From positions 1 to 64,000 of the forward strand of contig FQWG01000014.1 in NCBI GenBank assembly GCA_900129595.1: a stretch of DNA of 64,000 bases, written 5' to 3'. The first letter of the stretch is position 1; each line of letters starts with the position of its first letter. The notes beneath the pieces were generated by a model. That model saw nothing but the letters and a program-made list of their open reading frames with translations, had not been told where the DNA came from and did not search any database. The stretch is from Flavobacterium frigidimaris (GTDB taxonomy: Bacteria; Bacteroidota; Bacteroidia; Flavobacteriales; Flavobacteriaceae). Shown piece after piece: positions 35,774-44,688 of the stretch. The translations under genes and the position numbers were made by a program.

Positions 35774-37123
35774 CTACTTTGCAGCCGAGGGAACCGTTGC
35801 CTTTTCTCCGATAAAAACTTCGTTCAAAAGTACATTCTCTGCATTGGTACTTGAAATCGCATTTTTGGCCCATTTGATATCAATATTGTTCAATGAGATA
35901 TTGGTGACTTTTTTCTCAGCAAATCCCTGAATCACAATTCCTGATGCTGTGGCTTTATTACAGGTAATATCCCAGAATGATATATTGGATATTTCGGACT
36001 GAAAACCATTACCTTCCCCATGATAATTTGCCGTGATATACAAACAATCTTCCACTTCATCCAGCTTGATATTTCGAACAAAAACATTTTTTATAAAACC
36101 TCCACGATCAGCATTGGTCTTTAAATAAATCCCTCTTTTCAAATACCCTACGGTTTTGCAATTCTCTACATATATGTTTTGAACCCCAGCTGACATTTCA
36201 CTTCCTATAACAACGCCGTGAAGTCCTTTAAAATTACAATTTCTGATCACTATATTCTCACTTGGTGTGGCCGCGTTTGCTCTGCCTTCGTGATCTCTTC
36301 CGGCTTTAATGGCCACGTTATCATCTGCGTTATCAAAAGTCACATTTTCTATCAAAACATCCTTAGCATATTCAGGATCAATACCGTCATTATTATGATT
36401 TAAGGATTTATAACTAATTCCACGCACAGTAATGCTTTGCGATTTTAGTAAATGCAAACACCAAAAAGGTGAATTTTCTATTCTGATATTTTCCACCAAA
36501 ATGTTTTTACAGTTAAAGAACTGAATCATTTGGGGACGCAAAAAATATCCTTCTCCAAATTTTCTGTCTTTTAAAGGAGTTGCATTATGATTCATACCAC
36601 GGCTTAAGTTTTTCCCTGCACCTTCTTTTGCTTTAAAGCTTTTCCAAACCTTGCCTCCTTCTCCATCAATTATACCTTCGCCGGTTATGGCAATATTAGA
36701 GCAGTCATAAGCATAAATAAGCGGACTGTAATTGTAGAGCATAGTACCTTCCCAGCTCGTTAAAACCATTGGTAGATAATCCTTCGGATTATCACTGAAT
36801 TTGATTTTGGCCCCTTTCTCTATTTTTAAATTTACATTGCTTACAAAATGAATTGGACCATTGATTTTATAAATACCTTTTGGTACCACAATAGTTCCTC
36901 CATTGTTCTTTTTACACAATGCCATCGCCTTATCAAATGCTGCTTTATTATTGGTTATAGAATCTCCTTTTGCGCCCAATTTTACCACATTAATCTGATA
37001 AGATGCAAAGACAGGAAGCTGAATTCTCTTTACAATAGAATCTACTTTTTGGGATGGAAATTGCTGATGCTGAGCAAAAGAAGTCCATGAAATCAATAGA
37101 AAAATCAGAAGTCTAAAATTCAT
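35774..37123 (-). CDS. GH28 polygalacturonase-family enzyme (secreted)
   Basis: With the start at 37123 (the longer frame to 37243 has 40 residues of odd sequence) the protein has 449 residues and begins MNFRLLIFLLISWTSFAQ. It is a right-handed beta-helix with HNNDGIDPEYAKDV (N-x-D-G), NADDNVAIKAG (Asp-Asp) and LKGLHGVVIGSEMS. The G-H-G block is changed to L-H-G and the R-I-K block to RGIYLKT, unlike the other GH28 at 50589. It hydrolyses galacturonate or rhamnogalacturonate linkages, most likely in exo mode. It follows the PL10-CE8 gene by 29 bases. Confidence 0.9.
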   Translation of the reverse strand: MNFRLLIFLLISWTSFAQHQQFPSQKVDSIVKRIQLPVFASYQINVVKLGAKGDSITNNKAAFDKAMALCKKNNGGTIVVPKGIYKINGPIHFVSNVNLKIEKGAKIKFSDNPKDYLPMVLTSWEGTMLYNYSPLIYAYDCSNIAITGEGIIDGEGGKVWKSFKAKEGAGKNLSRGMNHNATPLKDRKFGEGYFLRPQMIQFFNCKNILVENIRIENSPFWCLHLLKSQSITVRGISYKSLNHNNDGIDPEYAKDVLIENVTFDNADDNVAIKAGRDHEGRANAATPSENIVIRNCNFKGLHGVVIGSEMSAGVQNIYVENCKTVGYLKRGIYLKTNADRGGFIKNVFVRNIKLDEVEDCLYITANYHGEGNGFQSEISNISFWDITCNKATASGIVIQGFAEKKVTNISLNNIDIKWAKNAISSTNAENVLLNEVFIGEKATVPSAAK

Positions 37124-37152
37124 ATTTTTTGTTTTTTTTAAATCTATTTTTT

Positions 37153-39162
37153 TTACTTTGAATACCAATTGGCAATTGAATCTTTTAAAATATTCTCGAT
37201 GGTATATTCTTGAGCTTCTTTCTCTTGAAGTTGGTGTGACCAAAAGACTCTCTTGGCAGGCTGAAATCCTTCACCTTTGCAATTATATTCAGCATAGAAA
37301 GCATTCTTTTCAGCTTCGGGTTTCGACCAGTTCTCCCAGCCCTCAGGTTTTATGTGTTTTCCCATATCACAATTCATATAAACCGTTTTTGCATAAATTC
37401 GCCATGGTCTGCCTAAGTAAACCGCCGTTGCAGCGGGTTCCCCGGTAAGTTTACAATCTTTGAAAACAAACCCAAAAGCGTTATTTTGGGGAGTTGAAGC
37501 AGCCGTAATATAAGAACTTTTAATACTGTGAATCTGGCAATTTTCAAATAAAGCAGTTGCACCTCCAAAAATAAAATCAGTTGTTCCTTCAATATAACAC
37601 TCTTTAAAATATTGCTTTGCATTTTTTCCTGAGAGATATAATGTATCTTGATTTCCAAGAATATTACAGTTTACAAGCTTTGCACGATTTGAAACAACAG
37701 ACAAAGCAATTGCCTGACCTTTATCGCCTGAGGCATTTTTAATGGTTAAATTTGAAGCTGAAAAATCATCGGCTTCAACTAAAACTGTAGACGTGTAAAA
37801 AGTACTGTTTCTTCCTAAATTGATTCTAGAGAAATTATCATCAAAAGTGATAATGGTATTCTCTTTACTCTCACCAATCAAAGATAAATGCGTATTCCAC
37901 TCGGGAATTCGCACTTTTTCATTGTAAATTCCATTTTTCACAAACACCGTCACTTTCTCATAAGGAAAAGAAGGGCTTGCATTTATGGCATCCTGAATTT
38001 TGGTAAAATCACCCGAACCATCTAAAGCAACTGTAATAAAATTGTTGTTTTTCTTATCTGTTTTTTCTGCCGATGAAACTTTTACTGCGTTTTTTATGGC
38101 CCATGCAGGATATTTTTTCAGAACTTCTTTTGGAGCATCCGAATACCATGAATAACCATTTCGTCTTTCAGCACCTATTTCATCCAATGATTTTTTCTTT
38201 ATTCCGTCACGATCACAAAAGAACGGTTGGTTTGTATTCAGATCCATAAACCTCGCCCAGAGTGGTGCTGCATTTTGGGTGGGAATCATCTTTTTGTCGA
38301 TGATCTTTCCGGCATCATTCAAAACACGTTTCTCTTCAAGATTCGTAATTTTAGTTTTTTCAAACCATGCCTGAGCGCTTTTAACTGCCGTAATGATCTG
38401 GGTCGAAGGTTTTTCGATTCTCATTAAAAGCAATACAATTTTAGCCGATTCGTATCCGCTAAGCGATGCTAACTCAAAAGCCCTTGCATTTGCCGGAGCT
38501 AATGTAACTTCATCATGCTGGGCGCACCAGGCGGTTAAAACACCATTTTGTTTGTACTGCGTTTTCAGTATACAATCAATTCCTTTATCAAAAGATTTCT
38601 TTGCTTTTTCAACAATTTCCTTTGATGGTTTTATGCTATAAAAATCAGTTTCTTCACTTACTTGTTCCATGATATTCATAATGTTTATCATCGAATCATC
38701 ATTGTAAGTAATATGGGTATAATATCCTTTTTTTAACGGATAAAACTGAGGCCATCCTCCGTTTTTATATTGGGCTTCAAATAAATAATTTAATCCTTTT
38801 AAGAAAGATTCTCTGTAGCGTTCATCCTTGATCTGTGCATACATTTTTGACATAAAAAGCATTTCCTGAGAGGTTGCTCCATTGTCTGTGGTTGTTTCTG
38901 CTGTCGTTTTTTTAAGGGCTAATAAATCCTTTTTTTCAACAGGAGTCAATTCTTGCTGCATCTGGATATTCTTTGGCCATCCTCCAATGTCTCGTTGATA
39001 AAGCAATACATTCTCAGCTATTTTTTTAGCCTGGTCGGTACCAAACCAGGCAGCATCGTTTTTACGAATGATATCAGGCCAATTTTTATAGGTATTCTGA
39101 GCATTTATACTAAAACAAACACTGAAGAAAACGAGTAGTATGTATTTTTTTAATGGAATCAT
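37153..39162 (-). CDS. PL10 pectate lyase fused to CE8 pectin methylesterase
   Basis: This 669-residue protein has a signal (MIPLKKYILLVFFSVCFSINA). The N-terminal PL10 pectate lyase domain (about 25-345) carries RDIGGWPKNIQMQ, NGGWPQFYPLKKGY and TLAPANARAFELASLSGYES. A short linker near 350-368 precedes a C-terminal CE8 methylesterase (about 370-660) with GNQDTLYLSG, GTTDFIFGGATALFENC and YLGRPWRIYA, holding the two catalytic Asp. De-esterification and lyase cleavage are thus in one chain. It starts 9 bases after the stop of the GH43 gene, with GH28 following. Confidence 0.93.
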   Translation of the reverse strand: MIPLKKYILLVFFSVCFSINAQNTYKNWPDIIRKNDAAWFGTDQAKKIAENVLLYQRDIGGWPKNIQMQQELTPVEKKDLLALKKTTAETTTDNGATSQEMLFMSKMYAQIKDERYRESFLKGLNYLFEAQYKNGGWPQFYPLKKGYYTHITYNDDSMINIMNIMEQVSEETDFYSIKPSKEIVEKAKKSFDKGIDCILKTQYKQNGVLTAWCAQHDEVTLAPANARAFELASLSGYESAKIVLLLMRIEKPSTQIITAVKSAQAWFEKTKITNLEEKRVLNDAGKIIDKKMIPTQNAAPLWARFMDLNTNQPFFCDRDGIKKKSLDEIGAERRNGYSWYSDAPKEVLKKYPAWAIKNAVKVSSAEKTDKKNNNFITVALDGSGDFTKIQDAINASPSFPYEKVTVFVKNGIYNEKVRIPEWNTHLSLIGESKENTIITFDDNFSRINLGRNSTFYTSTVLVEADDFSASNLTIKNASGDKGQAIALSVVSNRAKLVNCNILGNQDTLYLSGKNAKQYFKECYIEGTTDFIFGGATALFENCQIHSIKSSYITAASTPQNNAFGFVFKDCKLTGEPAATAVYLGRPWRIYAKTVYMNCDMGKHIKPEGWENWSKPEAEKNAFYAEYNCKGEGFQPAKRVFWSHQLQEKEAQEYTIENILKDSIANWYSK

Positions 39163-39171
39163 TATTTAAGT

Positions 39172-40770
39172 TTATTTTGTAATTCTAAACCAATCTACAG
39201 CAACATTTCCTGAATCATTTGTTACTTTCTCACTCAAGGCAAAAAGACCGACTTTTGCGCCAATCCATTTTCCTTCTTTAGCCAGAAAATCAGAACCAAT
39301 TGGCTGATATTTTTTATCATCTGCACTATAAAAGAAACTGCAAATTCCGCCTTTTTTAATTGTTACTCTAAGATATATTGTATTGTTTGCTATTAAAACA
39401 GGTTTCGTTGCTGTCTCTGCAACTTTTTCATCAAAAGTTCCTGTTCTCTGATTCAAATACAGCTTTCCGTTTTCATTTTTTAAATTCAAATAACTGTAGT
39501 CTAATCCCATAATGATAAGTCCTGTTGATTCTTGGTTTAACCTTGTATTAAAAGTCAATTTGGCCGTGGCTGTAAACTCTTCTGCAGGGAATTTTTGCAA
39601 CAACAAATTGGGTGCATCAAAAATTTTCTGATCCTCTTTTAAAGTCGTTACACAGAATAAATTCAAATAACCTAAACTCGTCGGGAAACCCCAATTGATT
39701 TGAGAATTGGCCTGCCATTGCCATTGCAGACCTAATTTAGGTTCATTAAACTCATCTGATGTTGCAGGATTTTCAATTGGATATTTCTTGCCTACATTTG
39801 GTTTTTTAAAAGTTGTAACGGGTTCACCTATTCCGTTTTTATCAAAGTCTTGTCCCATAATCGGCCAATCCTTTTCCCATTTCATGGGCTGAAGATGCAC
39901 AATTCTGCCGTAAGCTCCTTTGTCCTGAAAATGAATAAACCAGTCTTCTCCGGTTTGTGTTTGCACCCAGGCTCCCTGATGCGGACCGTTTATAGCGGTT
40001 TTTCCCTGTTCGAGTACTTTCTTCTTTTCATAAGGACCAAACACATTTTTAGATCTTAAAATCGTTTGCCAGCCTGTAGCCACTCCTCCTGCCGGAGCAA
40101 AAATATAGTAGTAATTATTACGTTTATAGAATTTTGGTCCCTCAATTGTACCTTCACTCTCGTGGCCGTCAATTACCATAACTTGGTCATTATTGGCAAC
40201 TGTACCTTCCGCATTCATACTGCAAACCACGATAAGACTTTTTATCTGAGCACGACTTCCGGCAAAGGCATGAACGAGATAGACTTTACCGTCATCATCC
40301 CATAACGGACTTGGATCAATAAGTCCGATTCCTTCTTTTACCAAAAGAGGTTCTGACCATGGTCCTTCCGCTTTTTTGGCTTTGATCATGTAGATTCCAA
40401 AATCAGGATCCGGATAATAAATATAAAATTCATTGTTATGAAAAGTAATACTTGGCGCCCAGACTCCGTTACCATGCTGCACTTTATTAAATGTCTCAAA
40501 GGGAGGTTGTTTTGCAAGTGCATAACTAACAATTTTCCAATTCACAAGATCTTTAGAATGTAAAATAGGTAATCCGGGAATACAATTAAAAGACGATGCG
40601 GTCATATAAAAATCATCTCCTACACGAACTACATCAGGATCTGAATAATCGGCATGAATGATAGGATTTGTATAGGTTCCGTCTGCGTTGTCAGGTACCC
40701 AGACTTGTGCCAGATTCTTTTGCAAAGAGAATACTGATAAAAGAAAAAAGAGGACTTTTAAGTTTTTCAT
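39172..40770 (-). CDS. GH43 arabinan/xylan-type glycosidase (secreted)
   Basis: This 532-residue protein has a signal MKNLKVLFFLLSVFSLQKNLAQ and the five-bladed propeller of GH43. The general base Asp lies in YSDPDVVRVG, the pKa-modulating Asp in GLIDPSPLWDDDG and the general acid Glu in EGTIEGPKFYKR. A C-terminal beta-sandwich (from about residue 340) resembles the XynB-type C-terminal domain. It probably removes arabinose or xylose from pectin side chains. The neighbours are GH105 upstream (117-base gap with two hairpins) and PL10-CE8 downstream. Confidence 0.9.
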   Translation of the reverse strand: MKNLKVLFFLLSVFSLQKNLAQVWVPDNADGTYTNPIIHADYSDPDVVRVGDDFYMTASSFNCIPGLPILHSKDLVNWKIVSYALAKQPPFETFNKVQHGNGVWAPSITFHNNEFYIYYPDPDFGIYMIKAKKAEGPWSEPLLVKEGIGLIDPSPLWDDDGKVYLVHAFAGSRAQIKSLIVVCSMNAEGTVANNDQVMVIDGHESEGTIEGPKFYKRNNYYYIFAPAGGVATGWQTILRSKNVFGPYEKKKVLEQGKTAINGPHQGAWVQTQTGEDWFIHFQDKGAYGRIVHLQPMKWEKDWPIMGQDFDKNGIGEPVTTFKKPNVGKKYPIENPATSDEFNEPKLGLQWQWQANSQINWGFPTSLGYLNLFCVTTLKEDQKIFDAPNLLLQKFPAEEFTATAKLTFNTRLNQESTGLIIMGLDYSYLNLKNENGKLYLNQRTGTFDEKVAETATKPVLIANNTIYLRVTIKKGGICSFFYSADDKKYQPIGSDFLAKEGKWIGAKVGLFALSEKVTNDSGNVAVDWFRITK

Positions 40771-40796
40771 TTTTTGATAATAATTACTTTTTAATT

Positions 40797-40870
40797 AAAC
40801 CCGACAGGTTATAAAAACCTATCGGGTTTCTTGCATTTCTTTTAGTGATTTCGGAGGAGAAATCACCAAA
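40797..40870 (-). promoter_or_regulatory. Two intercistronic hairpins between GH105 and GH43
   Basis: Hairpin 1: AAACCCGA-C-AGGTT (40797-40810) pairs with AACCT-A-TCGGGTTT (40816-40829) with one C/A mismatch. Hairpin 2: TTTAGTGATTTC (40841-40852) pairs with GAAATCACCAAA (40859-40870) with one exception. They lie inside the operon and could terminate partially or stabilise the message. Confidence 0.5.
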
Positions 40871-40887
40871 GAAACCTTGTAAAGAAT

Positions 40888-42111
40888 TTATCTGTTCAAT
40901 TCTAAAGCAGCCAGAATAAAAGGTCCGGTTGCTTTAGGATCGTTGTCTTTTTTTCTTTCATTTACATAATATTCGTATGAACCATCACGATATGGTGTTC
41001 CTCCTAAACCTGCAACCTGACAGGCATGAGTTAGTGTGATTCCGCCATCAGCATCAACTTTTGTAATGAGTTGAGTTGTTAAACCATCAAAAGCTTTGTT
41101 GGCTAATTTTTTATATTTTGCCGGTAAATAACCTTTGTTTGCTCCTTTTGCAAAAGCATAAGCAAACATGGATGATCCTGAAGCTTCAAGATAATTTCCT
41201 TGCTGACCTCCTTTATCGGTTACCTGATACCACAATCCTGATTTGTCCTGATATTTAGCCAAAGCTGCACAGGCATTGTTCAAATACTTTACTAATTCTT
41301 TTTGTTTTGGATGCTCTTTTGGCATATAATCCAAAACATCAACAAGTGCCATTACATACCAGCCTAAAGCTCTTGACCAGAAGTTTGGTGAATTACCTGT
41401 AACTTTGTTAGCCCACGGCATTTGCTTGCTTTCGTCCCATGCATGATACAATAAACCTGTTTTTGGATCTGTAGCATGCAATTGAATCAATTCGAATTGT
41501 TTTGCGATGTCATCAAAACTTTTCCCGTCTTCAAAGGTAAGGGTGTATTGCGCGTAAAATGGTTCTCCCATGTACAAACCGTCTAACCACATTTGGTTTG
41601 GATAGATTTGTTTGTGCCAGAAACCTCCACTTGCAGTACGTGGCTGCTCTGAGATTTGTTTGCGTACTAATTGCATCGCTTTCAAATACTTTTCTTCTTT
41701 TGAAGTAGCATAAATATCAAAAAGCAAACGCCCCGGTACAACTAGGTCGATATTGTATTTGTCTAGTTCGTAGGTTTTAATTGTTCCGTCGTTTTGTACT
41801 AATTCATCTACATAACCTCTGATATAAGCTTTGTATCTTGGATCCGGATTTTTCTTGTGTAATTCTTCGATCGAATGCAAAACCAAGGCGTGAACATAAT
41901 CCCATTTTGGTTTTTTAGAATCATCGATCATATAGGATTCCGGATGGCGTTTCATTAGGGTCAAAGCCATTTTATCAGACCATTTTGAATCTTTAGAAAT
42001 TACGATCTCTTTTTTTGCTGGTTCCTGTGAAGTTACTTTACAGCTTGTAAAAGCCATTAAACAAACTAACATAACTGACGTAAAATAACCTTGTCTTTTA
42101 TTATTTTTCAT
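40888..42111 (-). CDS. GH105 unsaturated uronyl hydrolase, paralog 1
   Basis: This 407-residue protein is a lipoprotein by the signal (LMAFTSCKV, lipobox F-T-S-C). The (alpha/alpha)6 barrel of GH105 is marked by QMWLDGLYMGEPFYAQY with the catalytic Asp, and AWDESKQMPWANKVTGNSPN, SRALGWYVMALVDVLDYMPK, QVTDKGGQQGNYLEASGSSM and GGTPYRDGSYEYYVNERK. It hydrolyses unsaturated rhamnogalacturonyl or galacturonyl ends released by lyases, giving 5-keto-4-deoxyuronate. It is followed by GH43. Two more GH105 genes lie directly upstream in tandem. Confidence 0.94.
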   Translation of the reverse strand: MKNNKRQGYFTSVMLVCLMAFTSCKVTSQEPAKKEIVISKDSKWSDKMALTLMKRHPESYMIDDSKKPKWDYVHALVLHSIEELHKKNPDPRYKAYIRGYVDELVQNDGTIKTYELDKYNIDLVVPGRLLFDIYATSKEEKYLKAMQLVRKQISEQPRTASGGFWHKQIYPNQMWLDGLYMGEPFYAQYTLTFEDGKSFDDIAKQFELIQLHATDPKTGLLYHAWDESKQMPWANKVTGNSPNFWSRALGWYVMALVDVLDYMPKEHPKQKELVKYLNNACAALAKYQDKSGLWYQVTDKGGQQGNYLEASGSSMFAYAFAKGANKGYLPAKYKKLANKAFDGLTTQLITKVDADGGITLTHACQVAGLGGTPYRDGSYEYYVNERKKDNDPKATGPFILAALELNR

Positions 42112-42132
42112 TTTAAAATATATTTAATTCTA

Positions 42133-43353
42133 CTATTTCTCTAATTCTAATGCTGCCAGAATAAATGGCCCTAACCCATGTGAGTTGTCAATTTTTATTT
42201 TCTCTTTAATATAATATTCATAAGAACCATCGCGATACGGATTGCCTCCGAGTCCGGCGCTAGCACAAACCTTCGTGATATGAATTTCTCCATCAGGATC
42301 AACAGCAATTAGTTTATTCACGATGCCTTCAAAACCTTTCTCAGCCAGTTTTTTATAACTTACCGGTAAATATCCTTTTTTTGCCCCTTTTGCAAAAGCA
42401 TAAACAAACATTTCAGATCCGGATGCTTCAAGATAATTTCCTTCTTTTGTTCCTGAATCGGTAACCTGATACCAAAGACCCGATGGATCCTGATATTTTG
42501 CCACTGCTTTTGATATTTCATTCAGATACTGAATTAATTCTTTTCTCTTAGGATGTTCTTTTGGCATGTAATCTAAAACATCCACTAAGGCCATCATGTA
42601 CCATCCTATCGAACGCGACCAAAAATTAGGCGACGTTCCTGTTTCTTTATTTGCCCAGGGCATTTGTTTGCTTTCATCCCAGGCATGAAACAGCAAACCT
42701 GTCTTTTTATCAATGGTATGCAAATGTATTTGTTCGAACTGTTTGGCAACATCATCTAAATCTTTTCCCTTGTCAAATTCGACCGTATATCTGGCATAAA
42801 AAGGTGTTCCCATATACAATCCGTCAAGCCACATTTGGTACGGATAGATTTTCTTATGCCAAAATCCACCTGAATTGGTTCTTGGATGTGTTTCTAACTG
42901 TTTTCTCAAAGTCTGCATTGCCGTAAGATAACGATCCTCCTTTGTTGTTTTATAGAGATCAAAAAGAATCTTTCCGGCATTGATATAATCAATATTATAG
43001 TCTTCGAGTTTATAGTTCATGATTTCTCCTGAACTGCTGATAACCGTTTCTGCGTATTGTTTTACGTAATTGGCATATACCGGATTATTAGTTTTTTTAT
43101 AAAGCTCCTGAAAAGACATTGCCACTAGTCCCAGCTTATAATCCCATTTTGGTTTTTCGTTATTATCAATTTGCCATAATTTTGGATCACGTTTCAGGAT
43201 AGAAAGCGCCATTCGCTCTGACCATTTTAAGTCTTTAGCAATCACAACACCTTTCTTTGCAGTTTGCTGAGCTGTCACTTTACCAGCTGAAAATACAATC
43301 AGGCAAACGAGTATAACCAAAGCAGAATATATTTTGTTACTGTTTTTTATCAT
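42133..43353 (-). CDS. GH105 unsaturated uronyl hydrolase, paralog 2
   Basis: This 406-residue protein is exported by an N-terminal hydrophobic signal (IYSALVILVCLIVFSAGKVTA). It has the same GH105 landmarks as its neighbours (QMWLDGLYMGTPFYARY, AWDESKQMPWANKETGTSPN and SRSIGWYMMALVDVLDYMPK). It is closest to paralog 1; both share the M-P-K-E-H-P-K segment. It is part of the minus-strand operon, 21 bases before paralog 1. The signal is SPI-like; unlike paralog 1 there is no Cys in lipobox position. Confidence 0.93.
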   Translation of the reverse strand: MIKNSNKIYSALVILVCLIVFSAGKVTAQQTAKKGVVIAKDLKWSERMALSILKRDPKLWQIDNNEKPKWDYKLGLVAMSFQELYKKTNNPVYANYVKQYAETVISSSGEIMNYKLEDYNIDYINAGKILFDLYKTTKEDRYLTAMQTLRKQLETHPRTNSGGFWHKKIYPYQMWLDGLYMGTPFYARYTVEFDKGKDLDDVAKQFEQIHLHTIDKKTGLLFHAWDESKQMPWANKETGTSPNFWSRSIGWYMMALVDVLDYMPKEHPKRKELIQYLNEISKAVAKYQDPSGLWYQVTDSGTKEGNYLEASGSEMFVYAFAKGAKKGYLPVSYKKLAEKGFEGIVNKLIAVDPDGEIHITKVCASAGLGGNPYRDGSYEYYIKEKIKIDNSHGLGPFILAALELEK

Positions 43354-43370
43354 ATCCTAAATCTTAGTTA

Positions 43371-44585
43371 TTATTTATTTAATTCCATTGCGCTTAGCAT
43401 AAATGCTGCCAAAGCGGGTGAACTAGAATCTTTTGCTTTACTTTTTACATAATACTCATTTGTACCGTCACGAAATGGTTTTCCTCCTAGTCCGACATTC
43501 GATGATACATTTGAAATCGTCACTTGTCCTTTATCATCTTTTTTGACAAACTCTTTAAGGTAGGCATCAAATGATTTCTGGGCCTGCTTTTTATAATTCG
43601 AAGCCAAATACCCTTTATCTGCCCCTTTTGCCAAAGCATAGATAATCATTGCCGAAGAAGAAGATTCAAGATAATTATCTTTCAAATCCGGTTTGTCAGC
43701 CACCTGATACCACAAACCTGAAGCGCTTTTGTACTGCTCTGCACTTTTTGCAATTTGATTCAGGTATCCAATTAGTGTTTTATATTTTGGATGCGTCTTA
43801 GGATAATAATCCAACGTTTCTATAAGAGCCATCATGTACCAGCCAATACCTCGTCCCCAAATGGTTGGAGAAGTTCCTGTTTCCGGATTTGCCCAGCCAA
43901 TTTCTTTGCTTTCATCCCAAGCCTGATACACCAGTCCCGTTTTTTTATCTACCAGATGATTTTGAACCAGTTCAAACTGTCTGGCAATATCATCTAAAGC
44001 TTTACCATCTTCGTACTTCATGGTATATTGTGTATAAAAAGGTTCTGCCATATACAAACCGTCAATCCACATTTGATTAGGATAAATTTGTTTGTGCCAA
44101 AATCCGCCGCTTGCCGTTCTGGGTTGCGTTTCGAGTTGAGACCTTAGTTGTTGTATTACTTTTAAATATCGTTTATCGCTAGTTTTATCATATAAATTAA
44201 AAAGTAATTTCCCCGGATTTGCACAATCGATATTGTATTCTTTTATATCGTACTTGGCAATATTTCCATCTACATCAATCAGTTCATCAGCATATCCTTT
44301 GATATAATCAAAATAATTTTTGTCGTTCGTTTTCTGGTATAATTTTTCGAAAGCAGACAAAACCAAACCCATTTTATAATCCCATTTTGGTTTTTCAGTT
44401 CCGTCGATCTGATATGCTTTTGGGTATTTGTTTAAAATAGTACGTGCGGTTCTTTCTGACCATTTCAGATTATCAGGAAGAACAGCCGTTTCGCTTGCCT
44501 GCGCCACTAGCTTACTGCTAAAAATCAATAGCAAGACAATTATACTTTGGGTAAAATTGATTTTTATAAAAGTCGATTTAAACAT
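43371..44585 (-). CDS. GH105 unsaturated uronyl hydrolase, paralog 3
   Basis: This 404-residue protein has an export signal (FTQSIIVLLLIFSSKLVAQ). The GH105 barrel has QMWIDGLYMAEPFYTQY (Ile for Leu beside the catalytic Asp), AWDESKEIGWANPETGTSPT and GRGIGWYMMALIETLDYYPK. It is the most divergent of the three and keeps all core residues. It is 17 bases from paralog 2 and 103 bases after the esterase. It probably differs in preference for the sugar next to the unsaturated uronate. Confidence 0.93.
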   Translation of the reverse strand: MFKSTFIKINFTQSIIVLLLIFSSKLVAQASETAVLPDNLKWSERTARTILNKYPKAYQIDGTEKPKWDYKMGLVLSAFEKLYQKTNDKNYFDYIKGYADELIDVDGNIAKYDIKEYNIDCANPGKLLFNLYDKTSDKRYLKVIQQLRSQLETQPRTASGGFWHKQIYPNQMWIDGLYMAEPFYTQYTMKYEDGKALDDIARQFELVQNHLVDKKTGLVYQAWDESKEIGWANPETGTSPTIWGRGIGWYMMALIETLDYYPKTHPKYKTLIGYLNQIAKSAEQYKSASGLWYQVADKPDLKDNYLESSSSAMIIYALAKGADKGYLASNYKKQAQKSFDAYLKEFVKKDDKGQVTISNVSSNVGLGGKPFRDGTNEYYVKSKAKDSSSPALAAFMLSAMELNK

Positions 44586-44688
44586 ACATTATATTTTAAT
44601 ACTGGTTGCTTTTTTAGAAAACATAACATTACCGTTTTTAAATTTGTATAAAACTGTTCTTATTATCATTGTCCTTTTTCATGCTAAA

